A model generated the notes under the pieces. That model searched no databases. It saw only the letters and a program-made list of their open reading frames with translations, and was not told the DNA's origin. DNA of 12,527 bases, taken from the NCBI GenBank assembly GCA_034927505.1, contig JAYFPY010000046.1, positions 1 through 12,527 of the forward strand, in the 5' to 3' direction. Positions within the stretch are counted from its first letter, which is position 1. Every line of letters starts with the position of its first letter. Of this stretch, positions 1 to 5,872 are shown piece after piece. This DNA comes from RUG100 sp034927505 (GTDB taxonomy: Bacteria; Bacillota; Clostridia; Peptostreptococcales; Anaerovoracaceae). Made by a program: the position numbers and the translations under genes.

Positions 1-210
1 CAGAGTTTCATAAGGGACGATGAAGGACTGCTGTTTGGGATGGAAAGTGCAGGCAAGACTCGTGAGACATCCGGCAGCATATTCCTGCAGGATGAACTGG
101 GGACGACTGTCAGAAGCATGGATCCGGCAGGCGGAGTTAAAAGGAGAACCGGCAATGAATATGAGCATACTGAGAATTATAGGAATAAGCACAATAATGA
201 TTATATTTAG
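1..210 (+). pseudogene. Rhs/YD-repeat protein, C-terminal fragment (5' end outside window)
   Basis: Reading frame 1 is open from the window edge to a TAG at 208-210. It encodes a stretch with FIRDDEGLLFGME and then LQDELGTTVRSMDPAGG. This matches the pattern found near the end of the Rhs core, where a 'LQDELGS..R..D..G' segment precedes the variable toxin tip. Rhs proteins are large cell-surface or secreted shells that carry a C-terminal toxin. Here the expected continuation (a YDxFG-type segment and a toxin domain) is absent: after about residue 49 the frame becomes lysine/asparagine-rich and stops. The next gene starts at 155 inside this frame, with its own AAGGAG site at 141-146. I infer that the Rhs gene was cut by recombination just after the core motif. 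The identification rests on one short motif, so it is moderate. Confidence 0.55.
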
Positions 211-892
211 CAGTCTGATATTTCAAAGCACCGCATTTTGTTTGGAGAGTTCGTTGTTATTGAAAAAAACAAATTTAAAAAAAGTCAATATAAAAGATGC
301 GCGTAAAATATATAAGGGCTATAAAGTTGAAAAAACCAGCATTTCAACCAAGAAGGAACCAATAACTGCAGTTGATGTTTCGGAAGATGAACATATTGCC
401 ATTATGTTTTCTGATGAAACTATTGGGATATATGACAAACAGATGAACTATGCCTCGGCATACAAATTTGACACAGAGGGAGAATTTAGCGGGATACTGT
501 GGAAAGGCAATAATTTATTATTATTTAAAGCACGTTCTGATTATGGCGTAGAAATCGACGCAGAAGGGGAATTGGTAAATGTGTACAAAGAGGATCCGGT
601 ATATGATGATGTGTTGTGGGATGAATACGTTTTATCAAAGAAACGAGTCGTCAATAATAATAAATACATCATTACTAACAACAAAACAAAACCAAGTATT
701 ATAGATAAAGTGAAAGGTATAAATTGTTCGTTTTGAATGAAGGAAGTGAATGGAGAATACTCTATACTATACAATGCAAAAGAAGGCATATCGGCAAAAG
801 CTATTGGTGTTGTTGTGATAATAGTGGTTCTGTTAGGATTTGTCGCAATTGTTTTATATCTAAGAATCAAGAGAAAACAAAACAATATGTAA
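155..892 (+). pseudogene. Exported membrane-anchored protein, interrupted by in-frame TGA
   Basis: The ATG at 155 follows AAGGAG (141-146) by 8 nt; upstream codons in the same frame belong to the Rhs fragment region. The first ~28 residues form a signal peptide (SILRIIGISTIMIIFSSLIF). The body shows propeller-like repeats such as AVDVSEDEHIAIMFSDE and ETIGIYDKQM. The frame stops at TGA 734-736, but the very next codon is an ATG in the same frame. That continuation runs to TAA 890-892 and encodes a single transmembrane helix (AIGVVVIIVVLLGFVAIVLY) followed by a basic tail. Together they make one ~245-residue protein with an external domain and a C-terminal membrane anchor, so the TGA most likely interrupts an ancestral single gene. 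I do not recognise a named family. Position directly after an Rhs remnant suggests, by inference only, an immunity-type or surface protein. Confidence 0.6.
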
Positions 893-940
893 AATAGATT
901 AGTATGATATGAGTTTTGAAGGTGTCGGGAGGTAAGAGAA

Positions 941-1990
941 ATGAAGAAAATAGGAATTTTGATAATATTGGTTTTTGCATTGATGATCATCGGAGTCGGA
1001 TGCGGCAGTTCTAAAAATATTTCAAATCCTGCTGAAGCGAAGGCGGTATTTGATGATGAGGGCAAACTGCCTTGCCTTATGGCAGTCAGTGACGACACGT
1101 ATTATGTACTGACCAGCCGGTATGGAGACGATGCATATACATTCTCTGCAAGCGATGCGATGGATAAGCTCAACATAGTTTATAAAGTTGAAAACACAAG
1201 CATTTGGTATCTTTGTGCTGATGGCGACTATGCCGCGTGGGTTGAGGAATACGATAACCATTATGATTATAAAGTGTATAACAGGAATGCCGGGAAGGTG
1301 ACAACGATAAACACTATTGAGAGTGACGAAAACAACCTTCAAAATAAGCAGATGGGGATATATAATGGGAAACTGTATTATACGATTTCAGATCGTTCGG
1401 GTGGCAAGGCAAAAATAGAAGAATATGATCTTGCAGGCGGAGGAACCGGGACGTTATATCAGGCAGAATCAACAGGGAATGGTATAAGCACATTAGAAGT
1501 AAAAGAAAATACGTTGATTGCATATGTTGATTCTGATGCCGATACGATTCTGAAAATAGATTTGGAGAGCGGAGGCAGAGAAAGAATAGAAATGCCGGAG
1601 AAGATGGACGCAGTCTATACGGTATCATATGATACCCGGGCAGATAAGTATGCGTTGTACTATTCTGCGAAGGATTCCGGCACAGAAGATATCGGGACAT
1701 TCTGCCCGGGCGACAAAAAAATCAAATCGTTATTCACCATGGGCGATGAAAGCTATGCGTATCACGATACCATAGAGATCGATAACGGACATCTTTACTG
1801 GGTGACGCAGTTGAACACATCGGGAGTAATAATGGAACATTATAGGCTTACTGACTATGATTGTGATAAGGATGATGTTGCTGAAAATGACAGCACCTTC
1901 GGCTTTACATTAACGGATGATAGTGTTTACATGATGGAATTTTCCGACAGCATAAATGAAGTGAAAATAGAAAAGGTGAAAAGGAGATAG
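941..1990 (+). CDS. Lipoprotein with beta-propeller-like repeats, function unknown
   Basis: The ATG at 941 is preceded by GGGAGGT (927-933). The N-terminus is a lipoprotein signal: MKK, a hydrophobic run, then GVGC with Cys21 as the likely lipidated residue. After the linker, the 349-residue protein carries repeated short strands with patterns such as DDTYYVL, NGKLYYTISD, NGHLYWVTQ and DDSVYMMEF. These fit a beta-propeller of the type common in exported clostridial proteins (DUF5050-like), although I assign no specific family. The protein should sit on the outer face of the cytoplasmic membrane. It lies 48 nt downstream of the interrupted membrane-anchored gene and may have been co-transcribed with it. 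No catalytic motif is visible. A role as an Rhs-associated accessory or immunity protein is possible but rests only on position. Confidence 0.7.
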   Translation: MKKIGILIILVFALMIIGVGCGSSKNISNPAEAKAVFDDEGKLPCLMAVSDDTYYVLTSRYGDDAYTFSASDAMDKLNIVYKVENTSIWYLCADGDYAAWVEEYDNHYDYKVYNRNAGKVTTINTIESDENNLQNKQMGIYNGKLYYTISDRSGGKAKIEEYDLAGGGTGTLYQAESTGNGISTLEVKENTLIAYVDSDADTILKIDLESGGRERIEMPEKMDAVYTVSYDTRADKYALYYSAKDSGTEDIGTFCPGDKKIKSLFTMGDESYAYHDTIEIDNGHLYWVTQLNTSGVIMEHYRLTDYDCDKDDVAENDSTFGFTLTDDSVYMMEFSDSINEVKIEKVKRR

Positions 1991-2035
1991 CCCTGTGTGG
2001 TAGTATTAAAGCATCACAAGGAAGAAACTGATATC

Positions 2036-2113
2036 ATGCAGTATAGTAAAGAATTAAAAGAATCATTGGCAATGAGAATGCTTCCTCCGGAGAGAAGTAT
2101 GATGAAGCAGTGA
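2036..2113 (+). pseudogene. Transposase N-terminal stub (IS3-like orfA type)
   Basis: A 25-codon ORF starts at ATG 2036 with AGGAAG about 9 nt upstream and ends at TGA 2111. It begins MQYSKELKESLAMRMLPP. This resembles the start of clostridial IS3-type transposases, which begin with 'YSxELKExxxxRMLPP' before the first helix-turn-helix. The frame ends right after this motif, so only the N-terminal edge remains. I see no IS ends around it. The family call is from memory of the motif and is tentative. Confidence 0.4.
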
Positions 2114-2159
2114 GATGATGCTGGATGAGATCGACCTTGTTTGTTGCTCTAACGCACAA

Positions 2160-2223
2160 AAAACTGCATTATTCGGTCGAAAAACGCAGTTAAAATACAT
2201 TTATTCGGTCGAAAAACGCAGTT
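2160..2223 (+). repeat. Tandem 32-bp repeat, two copies, upstream of AAA+ gene
   Basis: Unit 1 spans 2160-2191 and unit 2 spans 2192-2223. The last 23 nt of each unit are identical (2169-2191 and 2201-2223, containing CGGTCGAAAAACGCAGTT); the first nine positions are partly diverged. The second copy continues into an inverted repeat, CGAAAA (2210-2215) with TTTTCG (2222-2227), which touches the -35 box of the following gene. The 32-nt period is not a multiple of three, so the repeat does not encode a peptide repeat. It may be a regulator-binding array. Confidence 0.8.
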
Positions 2224-2227
2224 TTCG

Positions 2228-2257
2228 TTGACGACTTCCCTTTTGAAATGCTATGAT
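2228..2257 (+). promoter_or_regulatory. Sigma-A promoter of the AAA+ ATPase gene
   Basis: TTGACG (2228-2233) and TATGAT (2252-2257) are separated by 18 nt. Transcription would start around 2264, giving a 5' leader of only about 12 nt that begins at the AAGGAGG ribosome-binding site (2264-2270). The tandem repeat lies immediately upstream, as expected for an activator or repressor site. Confidence 0.6.
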
Positions 2258-2275
2258 TTCAATAAGGAGGCGCTT

Positions 2276-3628
2276 ATGAAACGAGATATCACAGCTGAGC
2301 TGATCCGGTGGAAGGGAAAGAAGAACAGAAAACCTCTTCTGTTATCCGGAGTAAGGCAGTGCGGAAAGACATATATAATAGATCGATTCGCGAGGGACGA
2401 GTTCGAAGACTTTGCGTATTTCAATTTTGATGGCAACGCCGGGTTGAGGTCAGTATTCGATTATGACTTTGACACGGATAGGATCGTGAATGAACTTGAG
2501 AGCGTTATCCTTGGAAGAGAGATAGTACCCGGAAAAACTCTGGTGATCTTTGATGAGATACAGGCGTGTCCGAGAGCAATCTCGTCTTTGAAGTATTTCT
2601 GCGAAAATATGGAACAGCTTCATATCATAGCGGCAGGGTCACTTTTAGGCGTTGTGCTCAGAGGAAATGTGAGCAGCGATGACGAGGTGTTCTCTTTCCC
2701 TGTGGGAAAAGTCGACCGACTCGAAATGCATCCGATGAGCTTTTCGGAATTCGTTTGTGCCGACGGTGGGGAGAAATACATCGAAGGGCTGAAGAAGCTG
2801 CCGCTTGGCCGGAAGATCCCGGAACTCTATACAGCTCCGATGGAAAAGTACCTGAAGAATTACTACATCGTCGGAGGGATGCCCGAGGCAGTGCAGACGT
2901 GGATCAATACGCATAGTTACAGTGAAGCGGAAGAAGTGCAGGAGCGGATCCTAAAAGATTACAGGGACGATTTCGGGAAATACACATCGAACACGGACGC
3001 AAACAGGATCAGCCTCATATGGGATTCTATACCGACGCAGATCGCACGCGAAAACAATAAATTTATTTTCTCACATGTTAGAAAGGGTGCGCGTTCAAAA
3101 GACTTGGAAGATTCTCTTCAGTGGCTCGTGAACTCAGGACTTGCTTACCGGCTTCACCTTGTCGAGAAACCGGAGCTACCGCTCGCGGGCATGAAAGACG
3201 CGACTTATTTCAAAGTGTACATGTCAGATATCGGGCTCCTTCGGAGAAAGTCGGGTCTGGATCACAGGACGATCCTCGACGGAGACTCGGCGGAGTATGC
3301 TCATTTCAAAGGTGCGTTGGCAGAGAACTATGTCATGACGCAGCTTGTGGCCATGGACATAAACAGTTATTTCTGGAGGACGAAGAATAACGCAGAAATT
3401 GATTTTGTCATCGAATGCGGAGGACGGATGATCCCGATAGAAGTCAAGTCCGCAGACAATACAAAGGCGAAAAGCCTATGGCTATTCGACAGCCGTTACA
3501 AGCCGAAGATCGCGTTCAAAATTTCCATGAAAAATGTTGGAGACAATATGGATGGCGGGACACGTGTGTGGAGTCTGCCGCTGTACTGCCTGTTCAGACT
3601 GGAAGACTATGTTGAAGAGGATATTTGA
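2276..3628 (+). CDS. AAA+ ATPase with DUF4143 C-terminal domain
   Basis: The start is ATG 2276, 5 nt after AAGGAGG (2264-2270), giving 450 residues, the normal length for this family. The Walker A motif is GVRQCGKT (residues 25-32). Walker B is LVIFDEIQ (89-96), and a sensor-like GSLLG follows at 121-125. This is the AAA_14 ATPase arrangement. The C-terminal DUF4143 part contains AEIDF (Glu374, Asp376) and PIEVKS (Glu389, Lys391), matching the PD-(D/E)XK-like fold known for this family. Such proteins are widespread, often strain-variable ATPases of unknown cellular role; DNA-related activity is presumed but unproven. The reading frame is intact with all nucleotide-binding motifs. Its own promoter and a tandem repeat precede it, and its last codons lie in a segment duplicated at 5160. 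Confidence 0.92.
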   Translation: MKRDITAELIRWKGKKNRKPLLLSGVRQCGKTYIIDRFARDEFEDFAYFNFDGNAGLRSVFDYDFDTDRIVNELESVILGREIVPGKTLVIFDEIQACPRAISSLKYFCENMEQLHIIAAGSLLGVVLRGNVSSDDEVFSFPVGKVDRLEMHPMSFSEFVCADGGEKYIEGLKKLPLGRKIPELYTAPMEKYLKNYYIVGGMPEAVQTWINTHSYSEAEEVQERILKDYRDDFGKYTSNTDANRISLIWDSIPTQIARENNKFIFSHVRKGARSKDLEDSLQWLVNSGLAYRLHLVEKPELPLAGMKDATYFKVYMSDIGLLRRKSGLDHRTILDGDSAEYAHFKGALAENYVMTQLVAMDINSYFWRTKNNAEIDFVIECGGRMIPIEVKSADNTKAKSLWLFDSRYKPKIAFKISMKNVGDNMDGGTRVWSLPLYCLFRLEDYVEEDI

Positions 3629-3651
3629 GTCGAAATTTTATTGATTCCAAT

Positions 3652-3688
3652 AAAAAAACAGTCCCAGCGAAAAGCGCTGAAACCATTG
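3652..3688 (-). terminator. Rho-independent terminator, diverged copy of the tRNA terminator
   Basis: Read on the minus strand, a hairpin with core CAGCG/CGCTG, extended by G-U pairs to about 12 bp, is followed by a seven-T run. It lies just past the truncated tRNA-fMet copy, at the same distance as the functional terminator at 5190-5226. The sequence has changed but the fold is kept. It may also terminate the convergent AAA+ transcript inefficiently. Confidence 0.6.
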
Positions 3689-3696
3689 CAATTACT

Positions 3697-3724
3697 TGGT
3701 TGCGGGGATAGGATTTGAACCTAC
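3697..3724 (-). pseudogene. Truncated initiator tRNA-fMet copy (T arm to CCA end)
   Basis: These 28 nt are identical to positions 5236-5263. On the minus strand they hold the complete T arm, the 3' strand of the acceptor stem and the ACCA end of tRNA-fMet. The anticodon arm, D arm and 5' strand are missing. The break falls at the T-arm boundary, the part of tRNA genes that tyrosine integrases commonly use as an attachment site. Beyond 3724 the sequence is nitrilase coding sequence. Confidence 0.85.
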
Positions 3725-4665
3725 ATGTTAATAGTGAGAACGAATTAATATTGAATGCATTATTGGAAGCACAAGTTATTTTGCCTATTGAAATTGCATC
3801 GGATGGAAAACATTATAAAAAAATAAAAATAGAAGCTTTCACCCCTGATACTATTCCGGGCGCAATAACAGATTATTTTTCAACAATAGCAAAAAATCAC
3901 CACATCTATTTTATCCCGGGTACGATGTATGAAGTGGATAGAGAATTGCCGGAAGGAAGGTTCTATAATACGGCTATTGTATTTAATCCTGATGGAGAAA
4001 TCATAGGCAAGTACAGGAAGATGGCTCCATGGAGACCTGGTGAAGATGCGGCAGAACCGGGGCGAGAATATCTGGTATTCGATATACCGGAGAAGAACAC
4101 AAAAATTGGCGTACAGATATGTTATGATTTGAATTTCCCTGAAATATCGAGGAATGAAACTTTGATGGGTGCAGAGGTTTTAGTAAAACTCACCATGGAT
4201 CCGGAAGAACTTTTCAAACTTAATCAGCATATACATTATGCCCGTGCTCTCGAGAATCAGGCATATATGGTGTGTACAAACGGTACGGGGTATTTCAACA
4301 GCACACATCTGTATGGACATTCACAGGTAATAACACCTGAAGGCAATTGTGTGTGGGAAGCAGAACAAGAAGATGCAATATGTACTGTAACATTAGATCT
4401 TGATCTTGTGTATAGATGCAGGAAATATGGAACTATTTTTATGGATCACTATTTAAAGCATCTTTTCGAATATGATTTTCCAATGCCATATGCGGATGAC
4501 TTTAAAAAAGCACCATTGTATAAACAGCTAGGAATCGGCCCGGCTAACTCAGAGGCATATGATGAAAATGTGAGAGATATAGGCGGAGTTTCTATTGGTA
4601 AAAGAGTACATGCAGATATTGATCTAAAATGTCTTCAAAAAAATCTGGACGATTTCTTGAGATAA
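3715..4665 (+). pseudogene. Nitrilase-superfamily (carbon-nitrogen hydrolase) gene lacking its N-terminus
   Basis: The frame is open from the TTG at 3715, inside the tRNA remnant, after an in-frame TAG at 3709. There is no ribosome-binding site. Counting from that TTG (316 residues), nitrilase motifs are RKMAPW with the catalytic Lys102, and GVQICYDLNFPE with the nucleophile Cys136. Glu26 in ILPIE is the probable catalytic Glu. In the family this Glu usually sits near residue 40-47, so roughly 15-20 residues, including the first core strand, are missing. Members hydrolyse nitriles, amides or carbamoyl groups; the substrate cannot be told. The C-terminal extension (about residues 240-316) is typical of formamidase-like members. 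The gene is broken exactly where the tRNA fragment ends, so a functional product is unlikely, although all three catalytic residues remain. Confidence 0.75.
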
Positions 4666-4815
4666 ATATAACTTTGCATTCATAAAACAAGGTAATTTCT
4701 GAGGCATCACGAAAGTCATGCTTTGTAGCGTAATAGTTTAGGCTGTTACGCTATTACTTTACACTTCCACCTTTGTGAACAATTAGCCATGCTATTATCT
4801 CACTTTAGGATGTGC
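4666..4815. other. Gene-free region with hairpin; probable far end of deleted IS
   Basis: No coding sequence is visible. An inverted repeat TAGCGTAA (4726-4733) / TTACGCTA (4746-4753) with a 12-nt loop lies next to the segment 4755-4790. Read inward, that segment ends in GAACAATTAG, resembling the GAACAACTG found in the other IS end (4950-4983 read on the minus strand). I infer that this may be the opposite end of the same IS after internal deletion. Confidence 0.35.
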
Positions 4816-4983
4816 TTACGGTTTGACGCTTACTTGCCTGTCAGGTGTAAATGTAGTAGAATCAAACTGATCCATAATTGTGACCTCCTTAGTAGGTTTT
4901 ATTTAGTAACTTAATTCTACCAGAGAATCCTTTTATGGATCACTTTTTTTCAGTTGTTCAATTTCATTTTACAACTAACCATT
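4816..4983 (-). mobile_element. Internally deleted IS: 5' end with transposase stub
   Basis: Positions 4841-4983 are a near-perfect reverse complement of 12384-12527 (about 143 nt, a handful of differences and one single-base gap). The segment includes the leader, the ribosome-binding site (AGGAGGT on the minus strand) and the transposase start at 4875. Here the transposase reads MDQFDSTTFTPDRQVSVKP and stops at TTA 4816-4818 after 19 codons. Most of the transposase is therefore missing. The IS family is not certain; the start resembles IS30-type transposases. The IS boundary lies near 4983, where similarity to the second copy ends. Confidence 0.7.
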
Positions 4984-5158
4984 GTACTCTATCATGGTTT
5001 GCAGAGAAATTGCAATTTAAGAATTTAAGAAAAAGAAATGGAGAATCAAAATAGAAATTAGTAGGTGATCACCTGACTTACTTGCCCATAGAAATTCGCA
5101 CCATCGATATCGGAGTGGTTTTTTGCTTATTGTGGCATATTTTGACCAGTATCCACTC
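4984..5158. other. Gene-free AT-rich spacer with a 12-bp palindrome
   Basis: I find no gene. AGGTGATCACCT at 5063-5074 is a perfect 12-bp palindrome that could be an operator or a relic. The left arm of a long-range inverted repeat begins at 5107 (annotated separately). Confidence 0.4.
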
Positions 5159-5164
5159 CGATAT
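5107..5164. repeat. Perfect 12-bp inverted repeat with 34-nt spacer
   Basis: ATATCGGAGTGG (5107-5118) and CCACTCCGATAT (5153-5164) are exact reverse complements. The T run (5119-5124) follows the left arm rather than the right one, so this is not a standard terminator. The right arm overlaps the start of the 105-bp direct repeat at 5160. Confidence 0.7.
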
Positions 5165-5235
5165 TTGAGCCGGAATTTCCTTTATTGTAATAAAAAACGG
5201 TTTCGGCTGAAACTGCTGAAACCGTTGCAATTACT

Positions 5236-5263
<28 letters not shown>
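5160..5263 (+). repeat. Right copy of the ~105-bp direct repeat
   Basis: This is the copy attached to the intact tRNA-fMet gene. It is 39 nt identical (5225-5263) and 65 nt diverged relative to 3620-3724, an offset of 1,539 bp. The copies flank the nitrilase remnant and the deleted IS, as attachment-site duplications flank an integrated element, but no integrase is present between them. Confidence 0.85.
5190..5226 (-). terminator. Rho-independent terminator of the tRNA operon
   Basis: On the minus strand AACGGTTTC (5218-5226) pairs with GAAACCGTT (5196-5204) across a 13-nt loop, followed by a run of T. It starts 10 nt after the 3' end of tRNA-fMet and ends the three-tRNA transcript. Confidence 0.85.
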
Positions 5264-5311
<48 letters not shown>

Positions 5312-5333
5312 ATATTATGGGTTGTTATATAAA

Positions 5334-5422
5334 TGGTGCCGGCGACCGGGGTCGAACCGGTACGGGTATTACTACCCACGGGATTTTAAGTCCCGGGCGT
5401 CTGCCAATTCCGCCACGCCGGC
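5334..5422 (-). tRNA. tRNA-Leu (anticodon TAA)
   Basis: An 89-nt class II tRNA with a long variable arm, acceptor stem GCCGGCG/CGCCGGC, anticodon loop CTTAAAA (anticodon TAA) and encoded CCA. It lies 22 nt upstream of tRNA-fMet on the same transcript. Confidence 0.95.
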
Positions 5423-5462
5423 GGATCTGATGCTGTGCGCCGTGGTGCAGCACTGTTTTAAT

Positions 5463-5537
5463 TGGCTCCGAGGGTGGGACTCGAACCCACAGCCTACCGG
5501 TTAACAGCCGGTTGCTCCACCATTGAGCTACCTCGGA
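5463..5537 (-). tRNA. tRNA-Asn (anticodon GTT)
   Basis: A 75-nt tRNA with acceptor stem TCCGAGG/CCTCGGA, anticodon loop CTGTTAA (anticodon GTT) and encoded CCA after discriminator G. It is the first gene of the tRNA transcript. Confidence 0.95.
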
Positions 5538-5569
5538 ATGATGCGTCTTTCTAATTCGCAACAAGACAG

Positions 5570-5599
5570 ATTATACAATACTATGACAGTCTATGTCAA
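5570..5599 (-). promoter_or_regulatory. Consensus sigma-A promoter of the tRNA cluster
   Basis: Read on the minus strand, TTGACA (5594-5599) and TATAAT (5570-5575) are both perfect consensus with an 18-nt spacer, 32 nt before tRNA-Asn. This strength is typical of stable-RNA promoters. Confidence 0.9.
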
Positions 5600-5684
5600 C
5601 CGAAATAATCCTATTTATAAAAGAATTTCTGTCAGCCCGGCATATAGCTTTTTGCAGTGCGCAAATGTGAGGGGGAATCGGCCA

Positions 5685-5693
5685 TGGTATAAT
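5685..5693 (+). promoter_or_regulatory. Extended -10 promoter for the GGDEF gene
   Basis: TGGTATAAT (TG at 5685-5686, TATAAT at 5688-5693) is an extended -10 element. The -35 region is poor. It is divergent from the tRNA promoter and leaves a leader of about 150 nt before the GGDEF start. Apart from a possible small upstream reading frame, I see no riboswitch fold in the leader. Confidence 0.5.
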
Positions 5694-5803
5694 GAAAGGT
5701 ATCGACACAGTGAGTGAAATATTGTATGATATAAACGTAAAAGAATAACGAATATTCAGAAAATCAAACCGAGAAATCAGAGGGAAATCAGGGTGAAACA
5801 AAA

Positions 5804-5872
5804 ATGATACCGCATAGTATCGCAGGAATGAAGGAGAACAGATCCGTTAGATGGAAGTTGCTTATTATTTAG
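5804..5872 (+). CDS. Possible 22-residue leader peptide overlapping the GGDEF start
   Basis: ATG 5804 has AGGGTG at about 8 nt upstream and runs to TAG 5870-5872. It ends 22 nt inside the GGDEF gene in a different frame. The GGDEF start at 5851 has its nearest good site, AAGGAG (5831-5836), 14 nt away, which is long; translational coupling from this frame could compensate. There is no similarity evidence, so this is speculative. Confidence 0.2.
   Translation: MIPHSIAGMKENRSVRWKLLII

Larger units (their letters stand above)
3620..3724 (+). repeat. Left copy of a ~105-bp direct repeat (tRNA-fMet 3' end plus terminator)
   Basis: This segment is colinear with 5160-5263. The last 39 nt (3686-3724) are identical to 5225-5263, and the preceding 66 nt are clearly related but diverged; both begin GATATTTGAG. 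The identical part covers the 3' end of the initiator tRNA. The stop codon of the AAA+ gene lies inside the left copy. Confidence 0.85.

Noticed and set aside
20..154. N-terminal extension of the first exported protein to an ATG at 20
   Set aside because: It adds 45 residues ahead of a clear signal peptide, lacks a ribosome-binding site and overlaps the Rhs frame; ATG 155 with AAGGAG is better.
541..1098. Long antisense frame (185 codons)
   Set aside because: It is the shadow of the two exported-protein genes; no ribosome-binding site or recognisable domain.
2160..2223. CRISPR array
   Set aside because: Only two adjacent units without spacers; a tandem duplication, not repeat-spacer structure.
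2115..2231. 38-codon frame running through the tandem repeat
   Set aside because: The 32-nt period shifts frame between copies, there is no ribosome-binding site, and it ends in the -35 box; more likely regulatory DNA.
2228..2275. TTG start at 2228 for the AAA+ ATPase
   Set aside because: These bases form the promoter's -35 and -10 boxes, and AAGGAGG points to ATG 2276.
5322..5564. Open frames on both strands over the tRNA cluster
   Set aside because: They are read entirely from tRNA sequence and have no independent support.
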